From NCBI GenBank assembly GCA_020152595.1, contig JAIGNY010001477.1, positions 135,001-199,000 of the forward strand: a DNA stretch of 64,000 nucleotides, written 5' to 3'. The stretch's first letter is position 1, and every line of letters starts with the position of its first letter. The notes under the pieces were generated by a model, which was given only the letters and a program-made list of their open reading frames with translations, ran no database searches and had not been told where the DNA came from. A program made the translations under genes and the position numbers. Source of the stretch: Chiridota heheva. Taxonomy: Eukaryota > Echinodermata > Holothuroidea > Apodida > Chiridotidae. Of this stretch, positions 10,860 through 21,335 are shown in pieces.

Positions 10860-11850
10860 TAAACTTATACTGAAGCGGCCATTTTGTTTGTATGCCCTCT
10901 ACAAAATAATATCATACAACCAGTACAGATTAAAATACCAATGTGTTTCTTTATAATCTATTTCAAATTTTCTAAGTTATATGAAATAATTTTTTCTTTC
11001 CATGGGTCTATGAATTTTTATTTGTATATGATATTAATTATTTAAGCCCTTAGAACTTCATGGAAAAGCATTTTGGAAAGAAAATTCCAAAGAGAGTTCC
11101 AAAGAAATACATCATGTGCTAAGAAAATTAGGTCATCACTGGCATGATTTTAAAACAAAATTAGACAAAATTGTGTCAACTTCAAACATAAATAACTTTT
11201 GATTAGGGATCTAATTTATCATGCAACAATAATGATAACTTTGTGATCTAATAAGAGTATCTACTACCTAATACTTCTTATTTCAGGCCCCTGAAAATGG
11301 CCAAAATCTCAGTTGACCCCTCATCATCAGAATTATACCTTACAGAATACATTAGGGAAATTTTTAGAACCTTTCCTCTGTGGTACAAAAATGATCAAAA
11401 ATGTGATGCTTTCGTTATCAGGTTTATTAGGGAAATACCTTTATGCTTGCTATCTTGGAATTTAAAATAAACTGGAAGGAAAAGAAAGCTAATAAACGAA
11501 AGGCTAGCTATGAATGTGGAATGGCTTACAGTCTAAAGGTCAGTTATATTGTGTTAATGAGTACAGAAATATTTAAGACAATTGAACCTTTTTGATTGGT
11601 CTAAGTATAATGACAAATCAATCAATAACCGCATAATGGTTATGTACCACCATTACAGGCGGCGTTGTCAAGCAATTTTCTTGAGACGAGATTCACTCTT
11701 TAAGTGGTGGGAAAACAGTAGAAAACTAGCCCTGATTGTGCCCTAAACCAAGTCCTAAAACTCGTTCTAAACCCCATACAGTAGTTGCTTTCATAGATGA
11801 CTGGAGTTTCACGCCTCTTTTCACCTGTTTTAAACATCAATCAATGATTA
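10860..11850. other. Intron 1 stretch with possible old repeat remnant
   Basis: AT-rich sequence with no coding signal. Pieces such as TTTCTTTATAATCTA and GTGTCAACTTCAAACATAAA also occur at 50900-51600, so part of this is probably a decayed interspersed repeat (family E). Confidence 0.4.
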
Positions 11851-11854
11851 TGGG

Positions 11855-12187
11855 TTAATGCACTTGCCAATTGTATGACTCATCACTACACCCCCAGACA
11901 AGGTGAGTCATTGAACCAAGGTGGGTGATCAAAACATGTACATTGACATACCCCTCAGTCACTTAGGTGACTGACATTTTTTCTGAAAATGACTTACCCT
12001 AAATCACTCACCTCCGTACAAAGTAAATGGGTCTGAAGTAAATTGACTGACCCCAGAATCACTCTAGTGACTGATAATTTGGTACAACGACACACATGTG
12101 AGTCACTTTTTCATATGTCAAAGACTCACATTTGACTGACATTGCTGGGGGTAGAAAGGGTGAGTCATACAACTGACAAGTGCATAA
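11855..12187. mobile_element. MITE family H, copy 1 (333 bp)
   Basis: Terminal inverted repeats: the left end TTAATGCACTTGCCAATTGT pairs with the right end read in reverse, TTATGCACTTGTCAGTTGTA. The following TGACTCA segment extends the match. The interior has many GTCACT/AGTGAC and TGAGTCA motifs. A second copy lies at 16771-17384. It is non-coding and sits in intron 1 of the PPP1R16-like gene. Confidence 0.75.
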
Positions 12188-13069
12188 GAATCTCTGACTA
12201 GATAGGAGTTCATGATAGGGGGATGTATTCAGTGAAAGGAATGATAAGGGGAATATAATCAAAATATGTCACCAATTTTATAGACAGGTACAAAAGTTTT
12301 CTATTGAACCACTGACAGAGAAAGAGCAATAACTTCTGAGTTAAATAGTCTTTGAAATTTGAAAATAGCTTGTGTAATTTTCAAGTAATGAGTAATCAAA
12401 ATTTGATACTTTTTTAATCAATTGAAAAAACATGATGCATGAACAGGAAACCGCCTCAAAATGCTTTTGTTTTTCTTTATATTTCTTCCCTTACTTTCAG
12501 ACCTTGAAAATGTTCAAAATGCACCCTCTAGCTTGAGGTTGTTTGGGGGTATGGTAAAGATCAAATCCTCTTCATTAGAATCATCTTCACATTTTCAAAG
12601 AGGAATGACAACAGGGTTAAAAAAAACAATGGATTAACATAAGAGAATAGAGACTGTGTCCCGTTCATACATCACAACAAGAGTAACACAATAATTTGCA
12701 TATTAGCACAAAAATCTTCAAAAAGCTGTAAAATGGCCAATTTTTAACGGATGTTGAAGAAATTGTTTTCTTACTTCGTGTTTTTGAGGAGATTTGAAAT
12801 CAATGTAGCTAATGTTGTCCCTACCTGCCCATATACTTTTTATCTTTTAAAGGGTCTTGCGTATTACAATGGGTGAAAATCAGTGTTTATTACATACAAT
12901 GAATGTAATGAATGCAATTTTGCTTTTCGCATTAAACAATTTGCTGTGAAATCAAAGGAACATTTCGCTCCCCACATTTTCCTTCAAAGCATTTTGATGT
13001 GTTTTCCTGTTCACACATCACCCTATTTCAATATATTAAACAGTTCGGTCATGCTAGTATTTGTGACAA
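12188..13069. other. Intron 1 stretch, no feature seen
   Basis: Moderately AT-rich sequence without arrays, inverted repeats or coding signals that I can support. Confidence 0.45.
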
Positions 13070-13330
13070 AAGCAAACGTGTTAGCTTGCGCAAGCTAGGA
13101 AAAAACGTTTCCGCAAGCTTGCAAAACCTTTCTGCAAGCTAACAAATACATTTGCTAGCTTGCGCAAGCTAGCAAGCTTGAATATGTCCCAAATACTAGC
13201 TTGCTGCAAGGTAGCAGTAAGCTTGCGCAAGGTTGTAGCAAGCTTGCACAAGGTTGCAGCAAGTTTTTGCAAGCAAAAAATGTCACCCTGTCGCAAGCTT
13301 GCTGCAAGCTAGTTTTTTTTTGTAAAGGGC
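13070..13330. mobile_element. GCTTGC-rich inverted-repeat element (family J, copy 2)
   Basis: Same composition as 6842-7260: dense GCTTGC, GCAAGC and GTTGCAGCAAG motifs, and a right end GCTTGCTGCAAGCTAG, T-run, GTAAAGGG that mirrors the copy 1 terminus. The left end is not well preserved. Open frames here are repeat artefacts. Confidence 0.62.
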
Positions 13331-13435
13331 CTTTCCAGAGTTTGCGTAAGATTTCCCCACCAACCTTTGGAGAATCAACCTAAGAAAACTCAACTGTGAC
13401 AAAACTAGAGAACAGTGAACAAATCAACTAAGTAT

Positions 13436-14012
13436 TTAAAGGAATGTTCCCAAGTTTTTTTGTAACCTTTCATACAAAAGAGAACAAATTTAGAAACAAT
13501 TTAGTACAAAATTCACTTTGATATGTTATAATCAAATTTTAAGGTTCACAAAAAATGTCAATAAACGAATAGGAAAATGCTCAGTATGACATCACAGCAA
13601 CACATTCTCCCACAAAGTTAATGTATTTCACTAAAATCTATCATCCTTTTCTATTAGTAAAACCTGCTAGAAAAATAAATTGATGAAAATCAGGTATTTA
13701 TATACATTGCCAAATATACCCTACTTCCATAACTTTTGGAAAATTTAATGTTCAAAGAAATTCATAAACATTTGCAATGAAAAATTGTCATCACCGAACA
13801 CGAATTCTTCATACTGTACAAAAACTTTAAAATGCAATTAGAAAATCTTTGAAAATCTATATCTCCTGTATGGAATATGATATTAACCTGATTTTTGTAC
13901 CAAATTGGCTCTAAAAGTATGCTCTTTCAAATAAAATTTTACAAAAAACCATGGGAATATTACAAAAAAAACATGGAAATATTACAAAAAAAACCATGGG
14001 AATACTCCTTCA
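13436..14012 (+). mobile_element. TTAA-type MITE family B, copy 1
   Basis: It starts TTAA-AGGAATGTTCCCAAG and ends in CATGGGAATACTCC-TTCA, giving inverted ends with one TTAA changed. The whole element is matched in reverse orientation at 54452-55025 (shared landmarks: TGTACAAAAACTTTAAAATG, ACCTGCTAGAAAAATAAATT, GAATAGGAAAATGCTCAGTA). The right terminal segment CCATGGGAATATTACAAAAA is locally triplicated. Confidence 0.75.
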
Positions 14013-14128
14013 AAGTCATTGCTGGCATGGTTTGCAGTGATACTGTTGTGAAAGGCAGTTGTTGTTGTTGTGGTAATGCATGAGTGAACACCTTTCATTA
14101 ACATCACTGTGAGCAAATCACACAAAAA

Positions 14129-14359
14129 CAGCTTCTATTTTCAAAATGGATTTCTATTGTCAAAATGGACTGGAATAAAGCCTTCACATTGTCATTAAAC
14201 TCCTTTCTTGGTACTTACTCTGTACCAGAATAGCTAACAAATTGTTTGCTATTCTGGTACAGAATGTATTTAGTGCCAAGAAAGGAGTATAATGGTAATG
14301 TGAAGGCTTTATTCCAGTATATTTTGACAATAGAAATATATTTTGAAAAATAGAAGCTG
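14129..14359. repeat. Long near-perfect hairpin (about 106-bp arms, 13-nt loop)
   Basis: The left arm 14129-14234 (CAGCTTCTATTTTC ... TGTACCAGAATAGC) is the inverted complement of the right arm 14248-14359 with few mismatches and small indels. The loop is only about 13 bases. It lies in intron 1, so transcripts from either strand could form a long double-stranded hairpin. It is most simply an old foldback element. Confidence 0.85.
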
Positions 14360-14487
14360 TTAAAATAGCATTCTCCTGAAATTCAACAAACAAAACGGGG
14401 AACAAATTTCTGCATTACAGCTTCTAAGACACTAAGAATTTGGTTTGACAACTTCACATGCTCTATTAAACATATAGTGCATACAAG

Positions 14488-14923
14488 CAGTCCGGTAGCA
14501 TGCCTATTAATAGGAACATTTATAAAACACAAGAACATTGAAGTCATGCAGCCATATTGTTCAGATGTTGCAATAAAATGTCACAGTTTCTAATATATCT
14601 ACTTAAAGTATTAAACATCATTGTGTTAAAAAAAAAATGAATTTTCAAATGGCCTTTTCGTGCCTAAAAGCCAAGCTCTATTGTCTATTTTATCTATTAT
14701 TTGGAAAACGGCGTAGTGAACATGACAGTAATTAAGGTATTTTCATGAGTTTTAAGTTTCCCCTAGCAAAGATATTTTTCCCAGACGTATTTCAAATTTG
14801 AAAAATGTAACATTGCATAAGGCTTTCATGTTAGGATAGCAAAGGATCATGGGAAATATCACAAAATGGCGGCTTCCATATAGCAAAATTTATGTTCCCA
14901 TTAATAGGCATGCTACCGGACTG
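14488..14923. mobile_element. 436-bp MITE with 32-bp inverted ends and 5-bp target repeat
   Basis: The left end CAGTCCGGTAGCATGCCTAT and the reversed right end are identical over 31 of 32 bases (one A/G difference near base 25). The element is flanked on both sides by ACAAG (14483-14487 and 14924-14928), a good candidate target-site duplication. No reading frame of note. Superfamily not assigned. Confidence 0.85.
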
Positions 14924-15689
14924 ACAAGTGACAAGTATAAATAGGAAAAGCTGAGGCACAAAGCATGTAGAAATACAAAAAATGGAGATCAAAGAATTAA
15001 ACTATCATATGCTTGTCATGCTATGTTTGCAAACATAAGCATATACACATGCATTTACAGGCTCTTATAAAATGCTTATGCCAAATTGCGAGCATTTTAA
15101 GAAGCAAAGTGACACATACTGGCCATGCATGTGATGTGCAACGTGAAACACTAGAATACAGTATACTTCAAATTGTGAAGGCCTATTATAAATTATGTCA
15201 GGTATTGCATGAAGCTGCTTCAAAGTCACAAAAGCAGCCAACACCTCTGTTGCACCATACCATCTCATTGCACGGATGTAGCCAAGGTCCATATATTTTC
15301 TCTTAGTGACCCATGCCCCCCCCCTTCCCCCGCCCACCCACTCTTCCCCACCTGAATTCAAAACACTCCCCCCATCCTAAAGGATAGCTACACCCCTGCA
15401 TTGTCTAGAGGGGAGGATGCTGATAGTCAGATTCTGAAACAATACAGAAGCTTCAAGATAAGGATGAAGCCGACTTCTATGCACACATCAACAAGCATGG
15501 GTGCTCCCCCAACACCCAACAGCTACAATTCTATCTAAATTCCTTTCACATTTTGATCAGCCAAATCTTAGACACTTAGGCTTTGTGTAAAAAAAACGTG
15601 ACTTTCTAAGTCAACCCTTACTAAGTGTTCGGTAAAAGGATGGTATATTGTTTTCCAAGTGAGAACGCAGAAAATGCCTTCAAATATTA
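14924..15689. other. Intron 1 stretch, no gene seen
   Basis: The open frames at 15013-15306 (+) and 15065-15361 (-) overlap each other and show no recognisable protein features. A C-rich segment lies at 15316-15375. Confidence 0.45.
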
Positions 15690-15936
15690 TTAAAGGATTA
15701 GTTCAGTGGTCAAGCAAGTCTATCTTATATGGAAAACAACTTCAAAAGAGACGGAATAGGTGAAAAAAGAATTCAGAAATCTTATTCCATTAAGGAGATA
15801 TCTAAGTTTAAAGTTTGGTATCATTTGTGTAGAAACGACAAAAAAACAAGACTAGTTGTGATGTCATAGCCTCAGATTCCTCAGTCTTTAACTTAAGTAT
15901 TCTATGATGATATTTTGTACTGTGACTTTGTGGCTA
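15690..15936 (+). mobile_element. TTAA-type MITE family A, copy 2 (left half)
   Basis: It starts TTAA-AGGATTAGTTCAGTGG and continues with the family landmarks: CAAAAGAGACGG, ATCTTATTCCATTAAGGAGA, a GTAGAAACGAC block and GTGATGTCATAGCCTCAGAT. It then runs into the repeat at 15937 without its right terminus. Confidence 0.7.
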
Positions 15937-16490
15937 CTAATTAACATGTATGACACACCAAAAACAAAAGGACACTTCTACAGACCATGGACTAAGTGTG
16001 CATCACATAGTCCTTTAAGCATTTCAATTTTTCTTTATCTATTAAGCCCTGTCTACTCATTAATATGCATAATATCCCCACCAAAAACAATAGGGCACAT
16101 TTGCAGACCATGGGCTATCTGTATACACAATATGACATGAATCCAGTTTACCATTCTTGCGATACCATGCTTACAAGTTCTTTTCAACAAAATCATGTTA
16201 AGCCCCCACTATGCATGTTATTGAAATTCAACATTGTTCATACCAGCTAACATCTACGGACCAGGGGCTATCTGTGTACCACATATGACATGAATGCGAT
16301 GTATATTTCTTGAGATATCGTGATTATGTGCTTGCTGTCACAGACGCACATACATACATATATACATACATATATACGTACATACATACATACATACATA
16401 CATACATACATACATACATACATACATACATACATACATACATGCATACACACACATGCCAGCATGACTGCATTGGTTCCTTATCAAAAA
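15937..16490 (+). repeat. Dispersed repeat O, copy 2, with (CATA)n run
   Basis: Modules containing ATTAATATGCATAATATCCC, ACAATAGGGCACAT, CAGACCATGGGCTATCTGTA and CACATATGACATGAATCC repeat here and at 41080-42490. Both loci end with a tetranucleotide or CA-type microsatellite (16346-16450 here) followed by CATGACTGCATTGGTTCC. The microsatellite therefore seems to be an expandable part of the element. Confidence 0.7.
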
Positions 16491-16770
16491 TGGATTGATT
16501 CAAAAACTGAAATAGCTTCAAATTTATCGTCCACATAACAACATGCAAGAAGCCAAGCAACAAAGAACGCAGTACAAAGAGCCGCTTGAACAATTCAGGT
16601 GCAGTAACAAACAAAAACTTGATTAGCACGGAGGAATTGGAACGCCATGCCCAGCATGCATGCACTGTAATAGACTAAAGATATACATTACCTTTTCCTA
16701 ATCTGTATGCTTGTTCCATCACTTAAGTATGCTACCACCAGTAAAAAAAATTATAAAGTGAGTATAACAG

Positions 16771-17384
16771 TTAATGCACTTGTCAATTGTGTGACTCATC
16801 CCTGGACAAGGTGAGTTATTGTACCAAAGTGGGTGACCAAAATATGTACATTAACGCACCCTACATTTCTTCTAAAATGACTTATCGTATTCGACGTATT
16901 AAGCGTCCGGGGCATTTACGAAAATAGAATTGCACCACTTTCTAGGTCCAAAGTTTTTTCCCAATAAGTGCCCGGGCCGCCTGCAATGTGCTATTCGAAC
17001 TGCATTGTGAGACCTGGTTCTATACCAGCCCCACAATAACCACCACAAAAACAATGTGAGAGTTGTGAAAATAAGCAAATAATGTAACAAAACTTATTCT
17101 AAGTCATCAAATTAATCAAATAAATTATGTTATCAGTCCAAAAAATGTTAGGTGGGCTTTTATTAGAGCAGAGGCACTTAATACATTGAATGCGGCACCC
17201 CAAATCACTTACCTTTGTACAAAGTCTATAGGTATGAAGTCAATTGACTCACCCCTAAGTCACTCTGGTGACTGACAATTTGCCGCACATGTGAGTCACT
17301 GTTTCATATGCCAATGACTCACATTTGACTGACATTGTCGGGGAGAGGGGGTATGGGTGAGTCATACAACAGACAAGTGCATAA
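16771..17384. mobile_element. MITE family H, copy 2, carrying a nested insertion
   Basis: The left TTAATGCACTTGTCAATTGT and the right end AGACAAGTGCATAA are the family H inverted termini. The outer halves align with the copy at 11855-12187. About 320 extra bases lie in the middle, between AAAATGACTTA and AAATCACTTACC, which are adjacent in copy 1. Confidence 0.75.
16882..17200. mobile_element. Nested inverted-repeat element inside MITE H
   Basis: The segment begins CGTATTCGACGTATTAAGCG; its right end reversed reads CGCATTCAATGTATTAAGTG. These look like diverged terminal inverted repeats. The inner GGGC.TTTATTAGAG motif also occurs at 41450-41505 (GGGGGCGTTTATTAGAGG, ending AAATACGGTA). It interrupts family H copy 2, so it is the younger insertion. 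Confidence 0.6.
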
Positions 17385-17639
17385 TAGAAATCAGGAATAC
17401 GCCAAGCATATGGCTTAGTTTCCACAAAATAATGGTGCTATACTAGCACTCGCTCCACTGTTGAAGTTAATCACTCCCTACATTGAACAAAGTATGAACA
17501 GACACAAGAAAAGTTTTTCTGCTTTCATCCTGAGAAGTTCTATATCAATTCAGAGTAAACAAACAATGCTGAGTAAAGATGATAAGTTTGAAATTCAAAG
17601 TTTTACTGGTTCATGAACAAATCCTCAAGAGCACATTTA

Positions 17640-18150
17640 CCAGGACCAGAGGAGTAGGAAGCAGGGGAGAGGGGAGGAGTGGGGGCGAGGGGAGGAGTGG
17701 GGGCGAGGGGAGGAGTGGGGGCGAGGGGAGGAGTGGGGCGAGGGGAGGAGTGGGGCGAGGGAAGAGTAGGGGCAGCAAACTGACCCCTGAGAGCATTTCA
17801 CCTTCCTGGTTGCATACTTTCTTCCCAGTTGGAAGGTTCAATTGGGAAATATTTAACATAAAATTGAGAAATGCTGTAATATTATTGGTTACAAATTTGG
17901 TAAAACTGGTCAAAATTTCATGAAAACTGGCTAATATTTCCAGGAACCCGGCCAAAATTTACAGAAAATGAAAATGAAAGTAATTTCAAAAAAATAGTGG
18001 AATTTCCCAATTAGCTGATTAGCATGCAGCTTTTAATGGAAACGTAATTTACCAGTGCAATTTTTCCACTTGTCACTGGGAAATTTGGGGTGTTTTGGCC
18101 CCCTGTGAGAGTTGACCCCCCAATACCTACATCCCTGACCAGGACAACCA
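17640..18150. mobile_element. Dispersed element N, copy 2, with 18-bp G-rich array
   Basis: It starts CCAGGACCAGAGGAGTAGGA and ends CCTACATCCCTGACC, roughly inverted. The interior matches 9028-9340. A G-rich array of about six GGGGAGGAGTGGGGGCGA units (17658-17768) lies directly inside the left end. Reading frames across it on both strands are low-complexity artefacts. Confidence 0.62.
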
Positions 18151-18229
18151 CATCCACTCATTTCTGGGTTTCTGCGGTCATGGGTTTCAAGAAAGCCTTC
18201 CGGCCTGTATCGTACCCTTTAAGGTCCTT

Positions 18230-18620
18230 GCTGGTGCTGTGAGAATCCCATCTCAGTCATGTTATAAACTGTCAAACAGATTTAGAGTCCACGACAAAAT
18301 CTCGGGTAGAGCATTCCAATTATCAAGGGTATTAATTATGAAAGCTTTTCTATATAGAACCAGTAAAAAAAATTATAAGTCCATTTTCAAGAAACAATGG
18401 AAAGAAACGCAATGGCATCAAAACCTTGACCACTTACAACTCTCTGGCGGAAAAAATCTTTATGTTTGTCCAACAGAGTGCTCTTTGAACTTTATGTCCT
18501 CTGATAAACACTGATTGTAGCTTAAAAATTCTTACAAAAAAATCGATTTGATGAATACCTTTATTCACAAAGTTAAAAACCTGGATCATATCACCTCTTA
18601 ACCTCATCACATCCTATTAA
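18230..18620 (-). pseudogene. Decayed LINE reverse transcriptase C-terminus
   Basis: Conceptual minus-strand translation, with stops and frame changes, gives pieces in the order RRCDEVKRGDMIQVFNFVNK, a RGHK segment, and DNWNALP followed by DFVVDSKSV. That order (RRLRGDMI..., TRGH..., VNxWNSLP..VV.A.SVNSFK) is the typical tail of CR1/Jockey-type non-LTR retrotransposon polymerases. No intact frame remains and the 5' part is absent. It lies in intron 1 of the PPP1R16-like gene. Confidence 0.6.
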
Positions 18621-19971
18621 ATGCTCTGCTAACACACTTCATGTCTGATAATTATGTTCTGTAGTCTTCAAGTACTCCTATCAATTGGCAGTTTCCTTTA
18701 ATGGTAACTATTGCATCCCTCCTCCAGAACCACATGTTGAGATCACATTACCTAGTGGAGTACCCCCTTGGGACAGGTAAAAAGCTTGAAGTGAAAACAC
18801 ACTGACATGTTTATTTTTTAATGTTATGAAAGTCCCTGAACAAGATAGGTTTTATTTTTAAATGTTATGAAAGTCCCTGAACAAGATAGGGAGGCAGAGC
18901 TGATAACGCTATTCAACTGAGAATGACCTTTGACATACTTCCTGCATTAGTGAAAATAAACAGGGCAATGACCTCACACAATCAAGAAAGTATGGCTGAG
19001 CCTCAAATCTTCCTACAAGCATTGCCAAATTCTGGGAAATGGATGACTTATAAGTTTGCATAATACGTAGATCTTAAATATATCTTTGCTTCAAAAAAAT
19101 AAAGAATAAAATTAAGCTTATTTTTAATCCTCATTGAGACCCTATTCTGAGAGCCCACACAGCTCCTATACACAGTGCTAGCAGGAAGGAATGTGTCATT
19201 TACAGTACCTGGGAATGCACTTGACAGGATTGGGTGGTAATGTTAAGTTGATTTCTGCATTCCCTATTGTGTGGCAGAAAATAATCCCTTTTATCAATCA
19301 AACTCTGTAAAGCTAGTTTTCTGTGTCAAGAAAGTGTTTAACCACAGAACTATAGACAGGGATGTTGTTGTTACCAAATCCTTATAACCAGTTCCACTGA
19401 CAACAATGTAGGCCTGAAGTAATACAAAATAGTGTAGTGTAGTGCTACTCGTTGAGACTTGTGTTCACAGGTAGTTTCAAGATGAGTATAGTTTGGTCAA
19501 ATTCATAAAAGTTATTGTTTTCAATATGCATGCTCTTTTAGGAATACATATTCTTGTGACCCAGTGTGCAAGATGGACTTTCGCCAATGGGAAGCTCAGG
19601 CTGAAAACCATGCTGCCGGACAGTCAATCAAGTAGCCTCCATAAAAGTCAAACAAACACCCCCTTCCCCCCCCCCCCCTTCCCCTCCCCCTGCCCACACC
19701 CTCCCCCTGCTTTTCTAAAAAATGGTCCTTCAGATTCTTATTTTAGGATTTAGTCTATATTAGTGGTTAAAAGTTTTCTTAAATAGCACATGCTGATGTT
19801 AACCCTTTTCTTCAAATGCATCTGCCTTAAATGTCTGCATAAGAAAATTTGACCCTCTTTATTTCTCCCTCCCTCCATGTTACCCCCCATTTATTTCACC
19901 CTACTCATGCTGCTGTCTGCATACATACACTAACTAGACAACTAGAGTTTCATCAGTTCAGTAAAGTTCAT
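18621..19971. other. Intron 1 stretch with a 41-bp duplication
   Basis: TTATTTTTTAATGTTATGAA with the following AAGTCCCTGAACAAGATAGG occurs twice in tandem (18811-18848 and 18851-18890). The rest shows no gene. A C-rich low-complexity segment lies at 19660-19715. Confidence 0.55.
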
Positions 19972-20490
19972 TTAAAGGATTAGTTCAGTGGTCAAACATG
20001 TTTATCTTATATGAAAAAGGACTTCAAAAGAAATCTTATTCCTTTAGGGAGATATTTAGTTTAAAGTTTGGTATCATTTGTGTAAAAACGACTGAAATCA
20101 CACTAGTTGTGATGTCATTGCCTCAGATTCCTTAAAGTCTTTATGTATTCTATCATATTTTGTCCTCTGATTTTGTGGCTTAAAGACCATGGAATATGTC
20201 AAAAAAGTAGTAAAACTGAATCTAGGAATGGTATTTATAATACACCACCTGAAAGTTTGAGGGAAAATGATTTGAATAGTGAAAAAATTAAATAAACTTT
20301 CTTTAAAATACATAAAGATTTTGTGGAATTTGAGGTTGTGACATCACAACTAGTCTAATTTCAGTCGTTTCTAACTTTAATATCTCCTTAACGGAATAAG
20401 ATTTTGCAATGTTTTCTTCACCAATTTGTTTCTTTTAAAGTCCTTTTTCATATAAGATGGACATGCTTGACCACTGAACTAATCCTTTAA
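19972..20490. mobile_element. TTAA-type MITE family A, copy 3 (complete, 519 bp)
   Basis: This is the best-preserved copy. It is bounded by TTAA at 19972-19975 and TTAA at 20487-20490. Inverted ends are AGGATTAGTTCAGTGGTCAA (left) and TTGACCACTGAACTAATCCT (right), and the inversion continues inward through the ATAAGATGGACATG / TTTATCTTATATG and GAGATATT / AATATCTCC blocks. The element is thus a large imperfect foldback. It has no coding capacity. Confidence 0.85.
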
Positions 20491-20599
20491 TTGAACACAA
20501 CGACGACGAGCGAACACACAATTACAATGACGGGGTCGTCGCCTGCGTATTCGGTTATGATAGTAACAATGCTATCACAAAACGCTTTATATGACCTGG

Positions 20600-20758
20600 A
20601 CGAGAACACAGGTACGACGTACGGACAGACATAACATCGACATCCAATTCATTGTCCACAGCCTTTGATAACCAGTTGTGGTGCACTGGCGTGTCCCAGG
20701 CTTGAACCCACAGCCTCGTGGTCTGTAGACACAAGCGCTACACCACAGTGTGTAAACA
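20600..20758 (-). mobile_element. tRNA-derived SINE copy (family S, copy 2)
   Basis: On the minus strand: an A-box-like GTGGTGTAGCG, a B box GGTTCAAGCC, then the family core CACAACTGGTTATCAAAGGC and TGTGGACAATGAATTGGATG. The tRNA-like head spans about 20683-20758. No functional tRNA is proposed, because the same head-plus-core unit recurs elsewhere. Confidence 0.75.
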
Positions 20759-21182
20759 ACACAAAATTGCTTACTGTAAATACCTCCACTGCTGATTATC
20801 TTAACTGAAAGGGTCACTTTTGTTCATGGTTGAGAGAACCTGTAGCGCACACACTTCTCACTGTAATTGGTTTATGAACCCCAACTTACAAGAGAACCAA
20901 TTTCAGACAAGTTTTAGTTTGATTGGTATAGAACTTTCCCCGTTAAGATAAAACAACCAATAAAAGCATGAAAACAACTTAAATGTTAGCTGTGTATTGT
21001 CTCTATGTGCAAAATGATTGGGCCAGCGGTTGGGCCAATGTTGTCCTAGATGGGCTGCTCCTTGGACAAACCGTTGGGTGTAACATACTGTACGTCCAAA
21101 TGGTTGGTTTGTTGGCTGAATATTAGCACAACATTTGATTGCCAACACACTTCCCCAACGATTGGCAATCCTTAGGCCAACG

Positions 21183-21335
21183 TTGTCTAATGGTGTGTGG
21201 CCAATGGTGTGTGGCCAATGGTGTGTGGCCAATGGTGTGTGGCCAATGGTGTGTGGCCAATGGTGTGTGGCCAATGATGTGTGGCAAATTGTGTGTGGGC
21301 ATTAGTGTGTGGCCAATGGTGTATGGCCCATGGTG
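21183..21335. repeat. 14-bp minisatellite split by a transposon
   Basis: About nine units of TGGTGTGTGGCCAA. Recognisable units resume at 22425 (CAATGGTGTGTGGCCAA) after the inserted element at 21336-22424. The array predates that insertion. Confidence 0.9.

Noticed and set aside
15013..15361. Overlapping plus and minus frames near 15.0-15.4 kb
   Set aside because: About equal length on both strands, no domain, no splice context. Likely chance.
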